This document shows positions 54,257 to 63,530 of a stretch of 64,000 nt of DNA, piece by piece. Position 1 is the stretch's first letter. The number at the start of each line of letters is the position of its first letter. The stretch covers positions 62,001-126,000 of the forward strand of contig NZ_SBHZ01000007.1 in NCBI RefSeq assembly GCF_004521985.1. Direction: 5' to 3'. Made by a program: the position numbers and the translations under genes. Under the pieces are notes generated by a model, which was not told the DNA's origin, did not search any database, and worked only from the letters and a program-made list of their open reading frames with translations. This DNA comes from Ectopseudomonas khazarica (GTDB lineage: Bacteria; Pseudomonadota; Gammaproteobacteria; Pseudomonadales; Pseudomonadaceae).

Positions 54257-54364
54257 TCAGCAGCGCAGGGTACAGCGTTGGACAAGAGCCGCGGCGAGCG
54301 CGGTGAGGAGGCGGCCCATGCTGAACAGCGCGTGCAGCAGGGTACGGGGGGCGTGGCAGTTCAT
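54257..54364 (-). CDS. Possible 35-residue leader peptide of the TAXI operon
   Basis: ATG 54364 to TGA 54257 encodes MNCHAPRTLLHALFSMGRL and a hydrophobic Ala/Leu end with RCTLRC: four Cys or so, partly hydrophobic. AGAGG lies 7-8 bases upstream. The 13 bases CCATAACAACGAC precede its ribosome binding site exactly as they precede that of the TAXI gene. It would lie about 55 bases into the sigma-54 transcript. It may be a translated leader or a relic of duplication; no homologue is known to me. Confidence 0.35.
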   Translation of the reverse strand: MNCHAPRTLLHALFSMGRLLTALAAALVQRCTLRC

Positions 54365-54377
54365 GGGCTGACCTCTT

Positions 54378-54390
54378 GTCGTTGTTATGG
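54378..54390 (-). promoter_or_regulatory. Second CCATAACAACGAC element
   Basis: An identical 13-base copy of the element at 54187-54199, continuing into AAGAGG on the minus strand, upstream of the 35-codon frame. A candidate Hfq/Crc site. Confidence 0.4.
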
Positions 54391-54430
54391 TCGCCACGTC
54401 GACAGGATGCGGCGCGGCTGCCATGGCTAT

Positions 54431-54446
54431 AGCAGATGCCGTGCCA
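54431..54446 (-). promoter_or_regulatory. Sigma-54 (-24/-12) promoter of the TAXI-TRAP operon
   Basis: On the minus strand TGGCACGGCATCTGCT matches TGGCACG-N4-TTGCW with one substitution; GG and GC are 10 bases apart as required. The predicted start is near 54419, giving a leader of about 245 bases to the TAXI gene. The neighbouring response regulator has the sigma-54-contacting GAFTGA loop. Confidence 0.75.
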
Positions 54447-54481
54447 GGGCGCGAAAGGCCCGAGGTAGAGGGGTTCTATCC

Positions 54482-54499
54482 AGCGACCAGACGGTCACT
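54482..54499. promoter_or_regulatory. Candidate activator site (UAS) for the sigma-54 promoter
   Basis: Imperfect inverted repeat AGCGACC-AGAC-GGTCACT, centred about 70 bp upstream of the predicted sigma-54 start. That is a usual distance for NtrC/DctD-type activators. Confidence 0.4.
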
Positions 54500-54639
54500 G
54501 AGCGAGAAACCGCCGACACCTGTGACGGGGTCGGCAGAAATCCGCTTATCGCGTGCCCCGGATGAAAGACCCGCCCGGATCAGGCTGTTTCCACGGCTTG
54601 CCCCGGGCCAGGCAGCCAGCCACATCGCCAGCGTCGCTG

Positions 54640-55980
<1,341 letters not shown>

Positions 55981-56063
55981 GACACCTCCTGAGGAAAACG
56001 GCAGGCAGTGTAGCCCGGAAGCGATCTCCTGAGACCATCCACAGCGTCAGGAGAAGAACCCGC

Positions 56064-56108
56064 AGGAGCGGCGTTGGCCAGCGGCCGTTCGCGGCTGAAG
56101 CCGCTCCT
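56064..56108. repeat. REP hairpin between regulator and kinase genes
   Basis: AGGAGCGGC ... GCGGCTGAAGCCGCTCCT, a paired REP core of the CTTCAGCCGC class within the 171-bp gap between the kinase and the regulator. Confidence 0.75.
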
Positions 56109-56151
56109 ACGAAGGCTCGTCGCAGGGTGAATGACGCCTCACCCACAGGTA

Positions 56152-57903
56152 TCAGGGTGCGCTCGGCAGCTTCAGGGTGAACACCGCGCCGCGCTCGCCG
56201 TTGTGCGCCTCGAGCATGCCGCCGAGGTCGCGGACGATGCCGTAGGACACCGCCAGCCCGAGCCCCAGCCCCTGGCCCACCGGCTTGGTGGTGAAGAAGG
56301 GCTCGAAGACTCGGCCGAGGGCCTCTTCGGCGATACCGCCGCCACTGTCCTCGACGCTCAGCACGCAGGCGGCGCCGTCACGGAAGATGCGTACCAGGAG
56401 GATGCGCGAATCGCTGTCGAGCATGGCGTCGAGGGCGTTGTGCAGCAGGTTGAGTATCACCTGCTCGATGCGGATGGCGTCCCCGAGCACTTCGGCCTCG
56501 CCGTCGACCTGGGTGCGCAGCTCCACCTGCTCGCTGCGCATGCGCGGCGCCAGCAGTTGCAGGGCCTGCTCCAGCACATCGCCGAGGCACAGGCGCTCGC
56601 TGAGACCGGCCGGCGTCTTGCGCGCGAAGGTCTTCAGGTGGCCGGTCAGCGCGGCCATGCGCTGCAACAGGCCATCGATGCGTTGCAGGCCCTCGTGCAC
56701 CGCCTCCGGCCGGCCGCTGTCGAGCAACAGACGCAGGCTGCCGAGCTGCATCTGCAGGGCGGTCAGCGGCTGGTTGATCTCGTGCGCCAGGGCGGCCGAC
56801 ATCTGCCCCAGCGCGGCCATCTTAGCGGCGTGCACCAGGCCGTCCTGGGCTTCGCGCAGCTCGGCGGTGCGCAGCGCCACCTCACGTTCCAGGCGCTCGC
56901 GGATACCGGCCTGCAGGCGCTGGTTCTTGCGCCGCTGGGCGAGGAACAGCAGGAGGAAGGCCAGCGTCATCCACACCCCGGCGGCGGCCAGGCGGTAGCT
57001 GCGGATGCTGTCGGCCAGCCCCGCCGGTTCGCTGAGCAGGTGCAGGGTCCAGCCCTCGTCGGGCATGACCAGGCGTTGCCAGAGGTAATCGTGATTGCCA
57101 TCGGGGCCGTCGACACGCGCCCAGTCGGCCTCGTCGTCGATACGTCGGTACACCCGATGCGTCAGCGGTTGCAGCGCCTGCTCGGCGTAGCGGCGCACCT
57201 CCACCAGCTCGGCGCGCGCCTGCTCGTCCAGCGGCTGCAACGCGCGGAAGCGCCAGGCCGGCTTGTTGCTGAGGATCACCACCTGGTAGCCATCGGCGAC
57301 CAGCAGCACGCCGGGCTGCCCGACCCACTCGCGCTGCAGGTCTTCCAGCTCCAGCTTGACCACCAGCACGCCGAGCAGCTCGCCGTCGTCACCGCGCACC
57401 ACATGGGACAGGAAGTAGCCGGGAATCCCGGTGGTCACGCCCACCGCGAAGTAACGCGCGCCGCCGTTGCGCACGGCGTTCTGGAAATAGGGACGGAAGG
57501 CGTAGTTGTTGCCGACGAAGCTGCTCCAGTCGCGCCAGTTGCTGGCCACCAGGGTTTCCCCACGGGCATCGAGCAGGTACAGCACGGTGGAGCCGGCAGC
57601 GGCGTTCAGGCGCTCCAGCCGCTGATTCAGCGCCAGGCGCAACTGGCGGTCGTGGGGCGCGCGCAACAGGCTGCGGATGTCGCTGTCCAGCGCCAGCACT
57701 TCGGGCACCGAGCTGAAGCGCTCGACCAGCGTGCGGATGGACTGGGCATACAGCTGCAGCTGGCCACGGGCTTCGGCGCTGCGCTCGTCCCAGGCCCGTC
57801 GTTCGGCGTAGCGCCCGCCCAGCCAGACGCTCAGCAGCAGGCCGACGAGAATCGCCAGAACGGTGAACAGAACACGGTAGCGATGGCGCTGCGGCAAAGG
57901 CAT
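56152..57903 (-). CDS. Sensor histidine kinase, DctB/AauS/MifS type
   Basis: 583 residues. Two transmembrane helices (VLFTVLAILVGLLLSVWL, about 10-28, and LAAAGVWMTLAFLLLFLA, about 300) bracket a periplasmic double-Cache-like sensor (YLLDARGETLVASNWRDW, GVTTGIPGYFLSHVV). The cytoplasmic part has a coiled coil, a HisKA domain (MAALGQMSAALAHEINQPLTALQ, phospho-His), N box (NLLHNALDAM), and G boxes VEDSGGGI and GQGLGLGLAVSYGIV. It senses an external carboxylate or similar ligand and phosphorylates the adjacent regulator. The layout matches the DctB family. Confidence 0.93.
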   Translation of the reverse strand: MPLPQRHRYRVLFTVLAILVGLLLSVWLGGRYAERRAWDERSAEARGQLQLYAQSIRTLVERFSSVPEVLALDSDIRSLLRAPHDRQLRLALNQRLERLNAAAGSTVLYLLDARGETLVASNWRDWSSFVGNNYAFRPYFQNAVRNGGARYFAVGVTTGIPGYFLSHVVRGDDGELLGVLVVKLELEDLQREWVGQPGVLLVADGYQVVILSNKPAWRFRALQPLDEQARAELVEVRRYAEQALQPLTHRVYRRIDDEADWARVDGPDGNHDYLWQRLVMPDEGWTLHLLSEPAGLADSIRSYRLAAAGVWMTLAFLLLFLAQRRKNQRLQAGIRERLEREVALRTAELREAQDGLVHAAKMAALGQMSAALAHEINQPLTALQMQLGSLRLLLDSGRPEAVHEGLQRIDGLLQRMAALTGHLKTFARKTPAGLSERLCLGDVLEQALQLLAPRMRSEQVELRTQVDGEAEVLGDAIRIEQVILNLLHNALDAMLDSDSRILLVRIFRDGAACVLSVEDSGGGIAEEALGRVFEPFFTTKPVGQGLGLGLAVSYGIVRDLGGMLEAHNGERGAVFTLKLPSAP

Positions 57904-58040
57904 GGGACGGCTCGCGGGATCGACACGCGGGCCATTTTACTGCATCGGGCGTGCAGATCGGCGCACGTCCTGGGCAGATCGTGGCGCCCGTCGACGTGCG
58001 GCGGACAGGGTCATCCCTCCTGGGCGGATGACGTGGCTGA

Positions 58041-59048
58041 CTAACGGCGCCTGAGCAGGGCCACGAAGAACACCCCGCCGATGGCCGCGGTGACGATGCC
58101 GATGGGCAGGTCCTGCGGCGCCAGCCAGGTGCGCGCGGCGACATCGACCCAGACCAGGAACAGCGCGCCGAGCAGCGCCGCCACCGGCAACACGCGGCGG
58201 TGCTCGGCACCGACCAGGAAGCGCGCCACATGCGGCAGCATCAGCCCGACGAAACCGATGGCGCCGGACAGCGACACCAGCACGCCGGTGAGCAGGGACG
58301 CCACCACGAACACCAGCAGCCGTACACGGCGCGGCTCCAGGCCCAGGCTCACCGCACTCTGCTCGCCGGCCATCAGGCCGTTCAGCGCGCGGGCCAGCCC
58401 CAGCAGCACCAGCAACGCCAGGGCCAGGCACAGCGTCGGCAGCCAGAGCAGCTCCCAGCGCGCCAGGCCAAGGCCGCCGAGCATCCAGAACAGCACCGAG
58501 CTGGCTGCATGCGGGTTGCCCAGGTAGAGCAGCAGGTTGCTCGCCGCCATCATCACGAAGGACACCGCCACCCCCGCCAGCAGCAGCCGGTCGCTGTGCA
58601 GGCGCCCGCCACGATTGGCGATCAGCAGCACCAGCAGCATGCTCGCCAGCGCGCCGACGAAGGCGGCCAGCGGCAGGCTCAGGACGCCGGCGAATTCACC
58701 CAGGTAGAGCACCACCACCACCGCACCGAACGCCGCTCCCGAGCTGACCCCGAGCAGGTGCGGGTCGGCCAGCGGGTTGCGGGTGACCGCCTGCAGCACG
58801 GTGCCGACCAGGGCCAGCCCGGCGCCGACCAGCGCGCCGAGCAGGACTCGCGGCGCGCGCAGCTGCCAGACGATGCTGTCCTGGCCGACGCTGATCGCCT
58901 GCTCGGGCTGGATGCCGAACAGGTGCCGGCCGAGAATCGCCAGCACGCGCTCGAGCGGCACCTGCGCCGACCCGAACGCCAGCGACACGGCGCACGACAG
59001 CAGCAACAGCAGCGCCAGCACCAGCAACAACAGGCGCAGGCGCGTCAC
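58041..59048 (-). CDS. FecCD-type ABC permease of the Zur-linked uptake operon
   Basis: 335 residues from GTG 59048, overlapping the binding-protein stop (GTGA). About ten helices with FecCD motifs: LRAPRVLLGALVGAGLALVGTVLQAVTRNPLADPHLLGVSSGAAFGA, LAGVAVSFVMMAASNLLLYL, IGFVGLMLPHVARFLVG. It corresponds to PA2914 of P. aeruginosa in position. It forms the inner-membrane channel for a metal chelate, siderophore-like or corrinoid compound; zinc-related control is inferred from the shared Zur box. Confidence 0.92.
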   Translation of the reverse strand: MTRLRLLLLVLALLLLLSCAVSLAFGSAQVPLERVLAILGRHLFGIQPEQAISVGQDSIVWQLRAPRVLLGALVGAGLALVGTVLQAVTRNPLADPHLLGVSSGAAFGAVVVVLYLGEFAGVLSLPLAAFVGALASMLLVLLIANRGGRLHSDRLLLAGVAVSFVMMAASNLLLYLGNPHAASSVLFWMLGGLGLARWELLWLPTLCLALALLVLLGLARALNGLMAGEQSAVSLGLEPRRVRLLVFVVASLLTGVLVSLSGAIGFVGLMLPHVARFLVGAEHRRVLPVAALLGALFLVWVDVAARTWLAPQDLPIGIVTAAIGGVFFVALLRRR

Positions 59049-60037
59049 GGTGCGAAGGCCTCGGGATGCAGCGCGGCGGCCAGGGTCTCGATGGCGGCGG
59101 CGTTGTCCAGGCTCGGCGTCACCGCCAGGTAGGGCAGCACCACGAAGTGCTGCTGGCGGATCGCGCTGACGCCCTGCAGCGCCGGATGCTGCATGAGGAA
59201 GTCGCGCTTCTGCGCCGCACTGCGCTCGCCATAGTCGACGATCAGGATCCATTGCGGGTCCTGCTCGACCACGGCCTCCCAGCCGACCTGCATCCAGTTG
59301 CCGGCGAGCCCGTCCATCACGTTGCGCCCGCCAGCGGCGTCGATCAGCGACTGCGGCATGCCCAGTCGCCCGGCGCTGAAGGGTACGTCCTCGCCGCTGT
59401 CGTAGACGAACACGCGCGGCCGTTGCGGCTGCTCGCCGAGGCGCGCCTGCACCGCCGCCACACGTGCCTGCATGCCCTGCACCAGCCCCTCGGCACGCGC
59501 CTCGACGGCGAAGATGCGGCCGAGGTTGCGCAGGTCGCCGTAGACGTCATCGAGGCTGGCAACGCGATTGGGCATGACATGCGCGCAGGACTCGCTCAGC
59601 TCGTACACCGGGATGCCGAAGCGCGCCAGGCTGGCCGGGGTCACTTCGCCGCCGACGCGCATGCCGTAGTTCCAGCCGGCGAAGAAGAAGTCGGCGTCGG
59701 CATCCAGCAGGTTTTCCAGCGAGGGGTAGCGCGGCGCCAGCTCGGGCAGGTCATCCAGGTCGGCCTGCAGTTCGGGCGCCGGCGTCTTCCAGGCGCTGAC
59801 GCCGCTGTAGCCGACCATGCGCGCCTTCAGCCCCAGCTCCAGGAGCATGGCGGTCAGGCTGATGTCATGGCTGACCGCGCGTTGCGGCGGACGCTCGATG
59901 GTCACCTGGCGGTCGCAGCTGGTCACGGTGACGGCCCAGCTCGGGCTGCTGGCCAGCAGCAGCCCTGCAGCCGCTGCCACGAGGAACGAAACACGGCGAC
60001 ATGGAAGGCGCCTTGGCGTCGAGGTGAGGCGTGTCAT
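59045..60037 (-). CDS. BtuF/FepB-type periplasmic binding protein
   Basis: 330 residues with a signal peptide (VSFLVAAAAGLLLASSPSWA-VT). The helical-backbone binding fold has VTIERPPQRAVSHDISLTAMLLELGLKARMVG, LENLLDADADFFFAGWNYG, VFVYDSGEDVPFSAGRLGMPQSLIDAAGGRNVMDGL and PQWILIVDYGE. Related to cobalamin, haem and ferric siderophore receptors. The start overlaps the ATPase stop by one base (TGATG). The ligand is not determined; a zinc chelate is suggested by regulation, a corrinoid by the riboswitch. Confidence 0.9.
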   Translation of the reverse strand: MTRLTSTPRRLPCRRVSFLVAAAAGLLLASSPSWAVTVTSCDRQVTIERPPQRAVSHDISLTAMLLELGLKARMVGYSGVSAWKTPAPELQADLDDLPELAPRYPSLENLLDADADFFFAGWNYGMRVGGEVTPASLARFGIPVYELSESCAHVMPNRVASLDDVYGDLRNLGRIFAVEARAEGLVQGMQARVAAVQARLGEQPQRPRVFVYDSGEDVPFSAGRLGMPQSLIDAAGGRNVMDGLAGNWMQVGWEAVVEQDPQWILIVDYGERSAAQKRDFLMQHPALQGVSAIRQQHFVVLPYLAVTPSLDNAAAIETLAAALHPEAFAP

Positions 60038-60804
60038 CAGAGTATCCAGGTAATGCGCGGGTAACCCGCCAGTGGATGGGTATCGACCAGGGCCTGCACG
60101 CCGAATACCTGCTGCAGCAGTTCGGCGGTGAGCACCTCGGCCGGCGTTCCGACCGCCAGCAGGCGCCCGCGGTCGAGCACGCAGAGACGGTCGCAGAAGG
60201 CCGCCGCCAGGTTGAGGTCGTGAAAGCTGGCCAGGGTCGCCAGCCCCAGCGCCTTGATCTGCCGCAGCAGCTCCAGCTGGTAGCGTGGGTCGAGGTGGTT
60301 GGTCGGCTCGTCGAGGATCAGCAGCTGCGGTTGCTGCACCAGGGCCCGCGCCAGCAGCGCGCGCTGCTTCTCGCCGCCGGACAGGCAGGCGAACGGCTGC
60401 TGCGCCAGCTCGCCGAGACCGACCCGCGCCAGCGCCTCGCTGACCAGGCGCTGGTCCTCGGCATCGTCGCTGTCGAACAGCCCCTTGTGCGGCGTGCGCC
60501 CCATGGCCGCCACCTCATGCACGCGCAGGCCGAAGTCCTGCGGGAACTCCTGCAGCACCACCGCCACGCGCTGCGCACACCAGCGCGGCGAGCGCTGCCA
60601 CAGCGCCTCGCCATCCAGTTCGACGCGGCCGGCGCTGGGCCGCTGGAAGCGATAGGCGCAGCGCAACAGGCTGGTCTTGCCGCTGCCGTTGGGGCCGAGC
60701 AGACCGAGCAGCTCGCCGTCAGCGACGTCGAGGTCGATGTCGTCGAGCAGCGGTTGCTGCCCGTTGGGCGACCAGGCCAGCTGGCGAATACGCAGGCGTT
60801 GCAT
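60037..60804 (-). CDS. ABC transporter ATPase, BtuD/FecE type
   Basis: 255 residues from ATG 60804, overlapping the TonB receptor stop (ATGA). Walker A GPNGSGKTSL, Q-loop VVLQEFPQD, signature LSGGEKQRALLARALVQQP, Walker B LLILDEPTNHLD, and H-loop ASFHDLNLA. It powers the FecCD-type permease. Longer readings of this frame upstream run antisense-like into the receptor gene and are not real. Confidence 0.93.
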   Translation of the reverse strand: MQRLRIRQLAWSPNGQQPLLDDIDLDVADGELLGLLGPNGSGKTSLLRCAYRFQRPSAGRVELDGEALWQRSPRWCAQRVAVVLQEFPQDFGLRVHEVAAMGRTPHKGLFDSDDAEDQRLVSEALARVGLGELAQQPFACLSGGEKQRALLARALVQQPQLLILDEPTNHLDPRYQLELLRQIKALGLATLASFHDLNLAAAFCDRLCVLDRGRLLAVGTPAEVLTAELLQQVFGVQALVDTHPLAGYPRITWIL

Positions 60805-62912
60805 CAGAAGCTGTAATCCGCGGTGACGAAGAACGAGCGCGGCGCGCCCAGGTACCACTGCTGCCCCGCGCTGCTGGCGGTGGTGGCGTACTGGCGGTCG
60901 AACAGGTTGTTCAGTTCCAGGCCCAGGCGCACGTCCGGCAGCGCCTGCCAGGCGATGTTGGCGTCGACCACGGTGTAGCCGGGTACCTCGATCTGGTTGG
61001 CGGCGTCGGCGTAGCGGGCATCGACATAACGCGCGCCGACACCGACATCCAGGCCAGGCCCCAGCGCCTTGTTCAACCACAGGTTGGCGGTGCGCCGGGG
61101 TACGTTGCTCGGACGATTGCCGCTGCGATCGCCACCGCCTTCGACGAAGTCGTCGTACTCGGCGCGGACGAAGGCCGCATTGGCCGATACTTGCCAGCCG
61201 CGCCCCAGCGCCAGCTCCAGGCTGGCCTCGAGGCCGTCGGCAGACTGCTGGCCGACCTGCTCGGTGGGCGAGCTGGGGGTCTCGCGGCTGAGCAGCTTCT
61301 TCTTGACGATGTGGTAGGCGGCCAGCGTCCACTCGCCCTGCCCGTTCCAGAACGCCTGCTTGAGGCCGACCTCGGTCTGCCTGGCCCGGCTCAGGTCGAA
61401 CTGTTGCTGGCTGGGGCTGAGCGTGAGCAGGTTGTTCACCCCTTCGGTGCTGGTGGCATGCTGGCCGTACAGCGACAGCTCCGGGGTCAGGGCGAACACC
61501 AGGCCGGCGCGCCAGTTGCCACCGCTCAGGCTGCGGTCGACGCGGCTGTCGCCGAGCAGGTCGTCGCGCTGGATATGCACCTGGTCGCGGCGCACGCCGG
61601 TCACCAGCGACAGGCGCTCGCTCAGTTGCGTGCGGTTCTCGGCGAACAGCGAGAACTGCCGGGCCAGGTTGCGCTCGCGCGGGCCGTAGCCCTGCGGATC
61701 GTCGCTCTGGTAGCGGCCACCGCCAGAACCCGCCAGCGGCACGCTGTCGCTGAAGCTGCTGGCAAAGTCATGCTGGCGGGCGAAGTGGATGCGGTTGTAG
61801 TCCACGCCCACCAGGGTGCGACTGTCGAGACCGAACAGTGAGTGGTCCAGGGTGAAGCTCTGACGGTCGCCGACCTGTTCCTGGGTGTGCTTGATCTCGT
61901 AGAAGTCACTGCGCAGCACCAGGTCGCCGGGCTGCCAGCGGTAGGACTCGGCATTGCGCCAGTAGCGCTGGGTCTTGATGTAGTAGAGCTGGTTGCTCGC
62001 CGTCAGCGCATCGTTGATGCGCCAGTCGGTCACCAGGCGGGTGATCTGGTCGTTGTAGCGGACCTCGGCGTCGCCGACGTTGTAGTTGTGCTCGCGCAGG
62101 CTCTCGCGGTAATGGCCGTTGACCAGCGGGGTGCCGAAGTAGCGCTCGGGGTCCTGGTCGCCATGGTCGTGAGACAGGGTGAAGCTCAGCTCGTCACTCG
62201 CCTCCCAGCGCAGCGCGGCGCTGAACGCCAGGCTCTTCGAGTCGCCCCGGTCCACCCAGCCGTTGCTGGCCTGCTGATTGACGTTGAAGCGATAGCTCAG
62301 CGCGTCGCTCAGCGAGCCACCGCTGTCCAGCGCCACCTGCCGCCGGTCGTCGCTGCCGTAACCCAGGCGCAGCTGATTGTGGATCGGACCGGCGAAGGGT
62401 TTCTTCGGCACCACGTTGATCACCGCGCCGGTGGCGCCCTCGCCGTACAGCACCGAAGCCGGGCCGCGCAGCACATCGATACGCTGCACGGACCAGGTGT
62501 CCACCGGGAAGGTCACGGTGCCGGCTCCGACGTACTGGCGCGTGCCGTCGTACAGCTGCATGGTCGCGGAATGGCCGGTGAAGCCACGCGCCGACAGCGC
62601 GGTACCGCCGTTACCCGGCGTGCCGATGCTGCTGATGCCCGGCGTGCGGGTCACCGCATCCTGCACGCTGCGGTTGTTGCGCCCGCGCACCTCGGCGCCG
62701 CTCAGGCTGGTGGTGCTGGCCGGCGTCTGCAGGGCCGACAGCTCGAGCCGCGAGCCGGCGCTGGTGGGCGTATTCAGGTCGGTCTCGCCCTCCTCGGCGG
62801 CCTTGGCCTGGATGGTCAGCCCGGGCAGGTCGACGGGGTCTTCGCTGGCCACGGCCAGGCCGGCAAACGCCAGGGCGAGTGGCACGGAGCAATACAACAG
62901 GGAGTGAGACAC
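60804..62912 (-). CDS. TonB-dependent outer membrane receptor (PA2911-like)
   Basis: About 702 residues from GTG 62912, which opens directly into a signal peptide (SHSLLYCSVPLALAFAGLAVA-SE). The plug domain has GAEVRGRNNRSVQDAVTRTPGISSIG and GPASVLYGEGATGAVINVVPKKP. The 22-strand barrel ends in the TonB-receptor C-terminus QWYLGAPRSFFVTADYSF (terminal Phe). The sequence is of the FhuA/FcuA siderophore-receptor group. It is first in a fully overlapping receptor-ATPase-binding protein-permease operon. A cobalamin riboswitch and a Zur box precede it. An ATG at 63014 is in frame but lies in the Zur box and would add 34 residues before the signal peptide. Confidence 0.9.
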   Translation of the reverse strand: MSHSLLYCSVPLALAFAGLAVASEDPVDLPGLTIQAKAAEEGETDLNTPTSAGSRLELSALQTPASTTSLSGAEVRGRNNRSVQDAVTRTPGISSIGTPGNGGTALSARGFTGHSATMQLYDGTRQYVGAGTVTFPVDTWSVQRIDVLRGPASVLYGEGATGAVINVVPKKPFAGPIHNQLRLGYGSDDRRQVALDSGGSLSDALSYRFNVNQQASNGWVDRGDSKSLAFSAALRWEASDELSFTLSHDHGDQDPERYFGTPLVNGHYRESLREHNYNVGDAEVRYNDQITRLVTDWRINDALTASNQLYYIKTQRYWRNAESYRWQPGDLVLRSDFYEIKHTQEQVGDRQSFTLDHSLFGLDSRTLVGVDYNRIHFARQHDFASSFSDSVPLAGSGGGRYQSDDPQGYGPRERNLARQFSLFAENRTQLSERLSLVTGVRRDQVHIQRDDLLGDSRVDRSLSGGNWRAGLVFALTPELSLYGQHATSTEGVNNLLTLSPSQQQFDLSRARQTEVGLKQAFWNGQGEWTLAAYHIVKKKLLSRETPSSPTEQVGQQSADGLEASLELALGRGWQVSANAAFVRAEYDDFVEGGGDRSGNRPSNVPRRTANLWLNKALGPGLDVGVGARYVDARYADAANQIEVPGYTVVDANIAWQALPDVRLGLELNNLFDRQYATTASSAGQQWYLGAPRSFFVTADYSF

Positions 62913-63010
62913 GGCAGAACGTCCAGGATTGCGCAGGGAAACCGGCCCGGCGGGGCCCCGCGCCACTGGCTCGACAGCAGGTGTCGACGCGGATGAGGCA
63001 GACCCGAAAG

Positions 63011-63043
63011 GCATAATGTTATTGTTATAACATAACATTATGC
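63011..63043. promoter_or_regulatory. Zur box of the TonB/ABC operon
   Basis: Perfect 12-bp inverted arms GCATAATGTTAT / ATAACATTATGC (63011-63022 and 63032-63043) enclose a second TGTTAT half, so that TGTTAT-AAC-ATAACA at 63023-63037 equals the box at 29.76 kb; 20 bases are identical between the two. It lies about 100 bp before the receptor start, downstream of the riboswitch. Confidence 0.85.
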
Positions 63044-63249
63044 TGTTTCGCAGCCGCTCGCCCGGGCCAGCCGGTAGGCGCAGGAAGTCCTGAGAAAAAA
63101 GGTCGTTGAAGCGGAAATGGCGCGCCATGAGTGTTCCATCGCAAAGGAAAAGGCACGGCAATCCGATGGAAATGCGCAACAGCAGACAGGGGCACGAACG
63201 CGCCCTACTGGAGTCAACGCCCGCCCACCGCGGGTTGCCAGACAGAGTG

Positions 63250-63425
63250 ACTCCAGGCCGGTCTCCGGGCTTGCGAGGGGCATGAACGCATCGCCTTCCC
63301 ATGCGCGTGGCGCACAGTGGCGTTTCGATGCGGTCGCTCGCTTACCGTTGCGGGGGCAGCGTCGGACTTCAACCGACTTCCCGTTTCACCTCACGCGCGG
63401 CGGCGTGAGACACCTGAAGCGGGGC
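63250..63425 (-). ncRNA. Cobalamin riboswitch
   Basis: Read on the minus strand, the B12 aptamer blocks occur in order: AGGTGAAACGGGAA, GGTTGAAGTCCGAC, the B12-box region GCTGCCCCCGCAACGGTAAG, CCACTG, GGGAAGGC, and AAGCCCGGAGACCGGCC. It is oriented toward the TonB receptor gene, about 340 bases upstream of its start. Ends are approximate. The 618-bp gap 62913-63530 holds this element, the Zur box and no convincing gene. Confidence 0.92.
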
Positions 63426-63530
63426 GGATATGACCATCGCCGCCGCCTCGCGTCAAGGCACCTCGGGCATTGGGCCTGCGTGCAGCGCGCCGAGCCGCTA
63501 GACTGCCCCACCCTTTTCCCGGAGACGTCC

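Noticed and set aside
62913..63302. N-terminal extension of the TonB receptor reading frame
   Set aside because: The extension encodes the Zur palindrome and part of the riboswitch region; a clear signal peptide starts at the GTG 62912.
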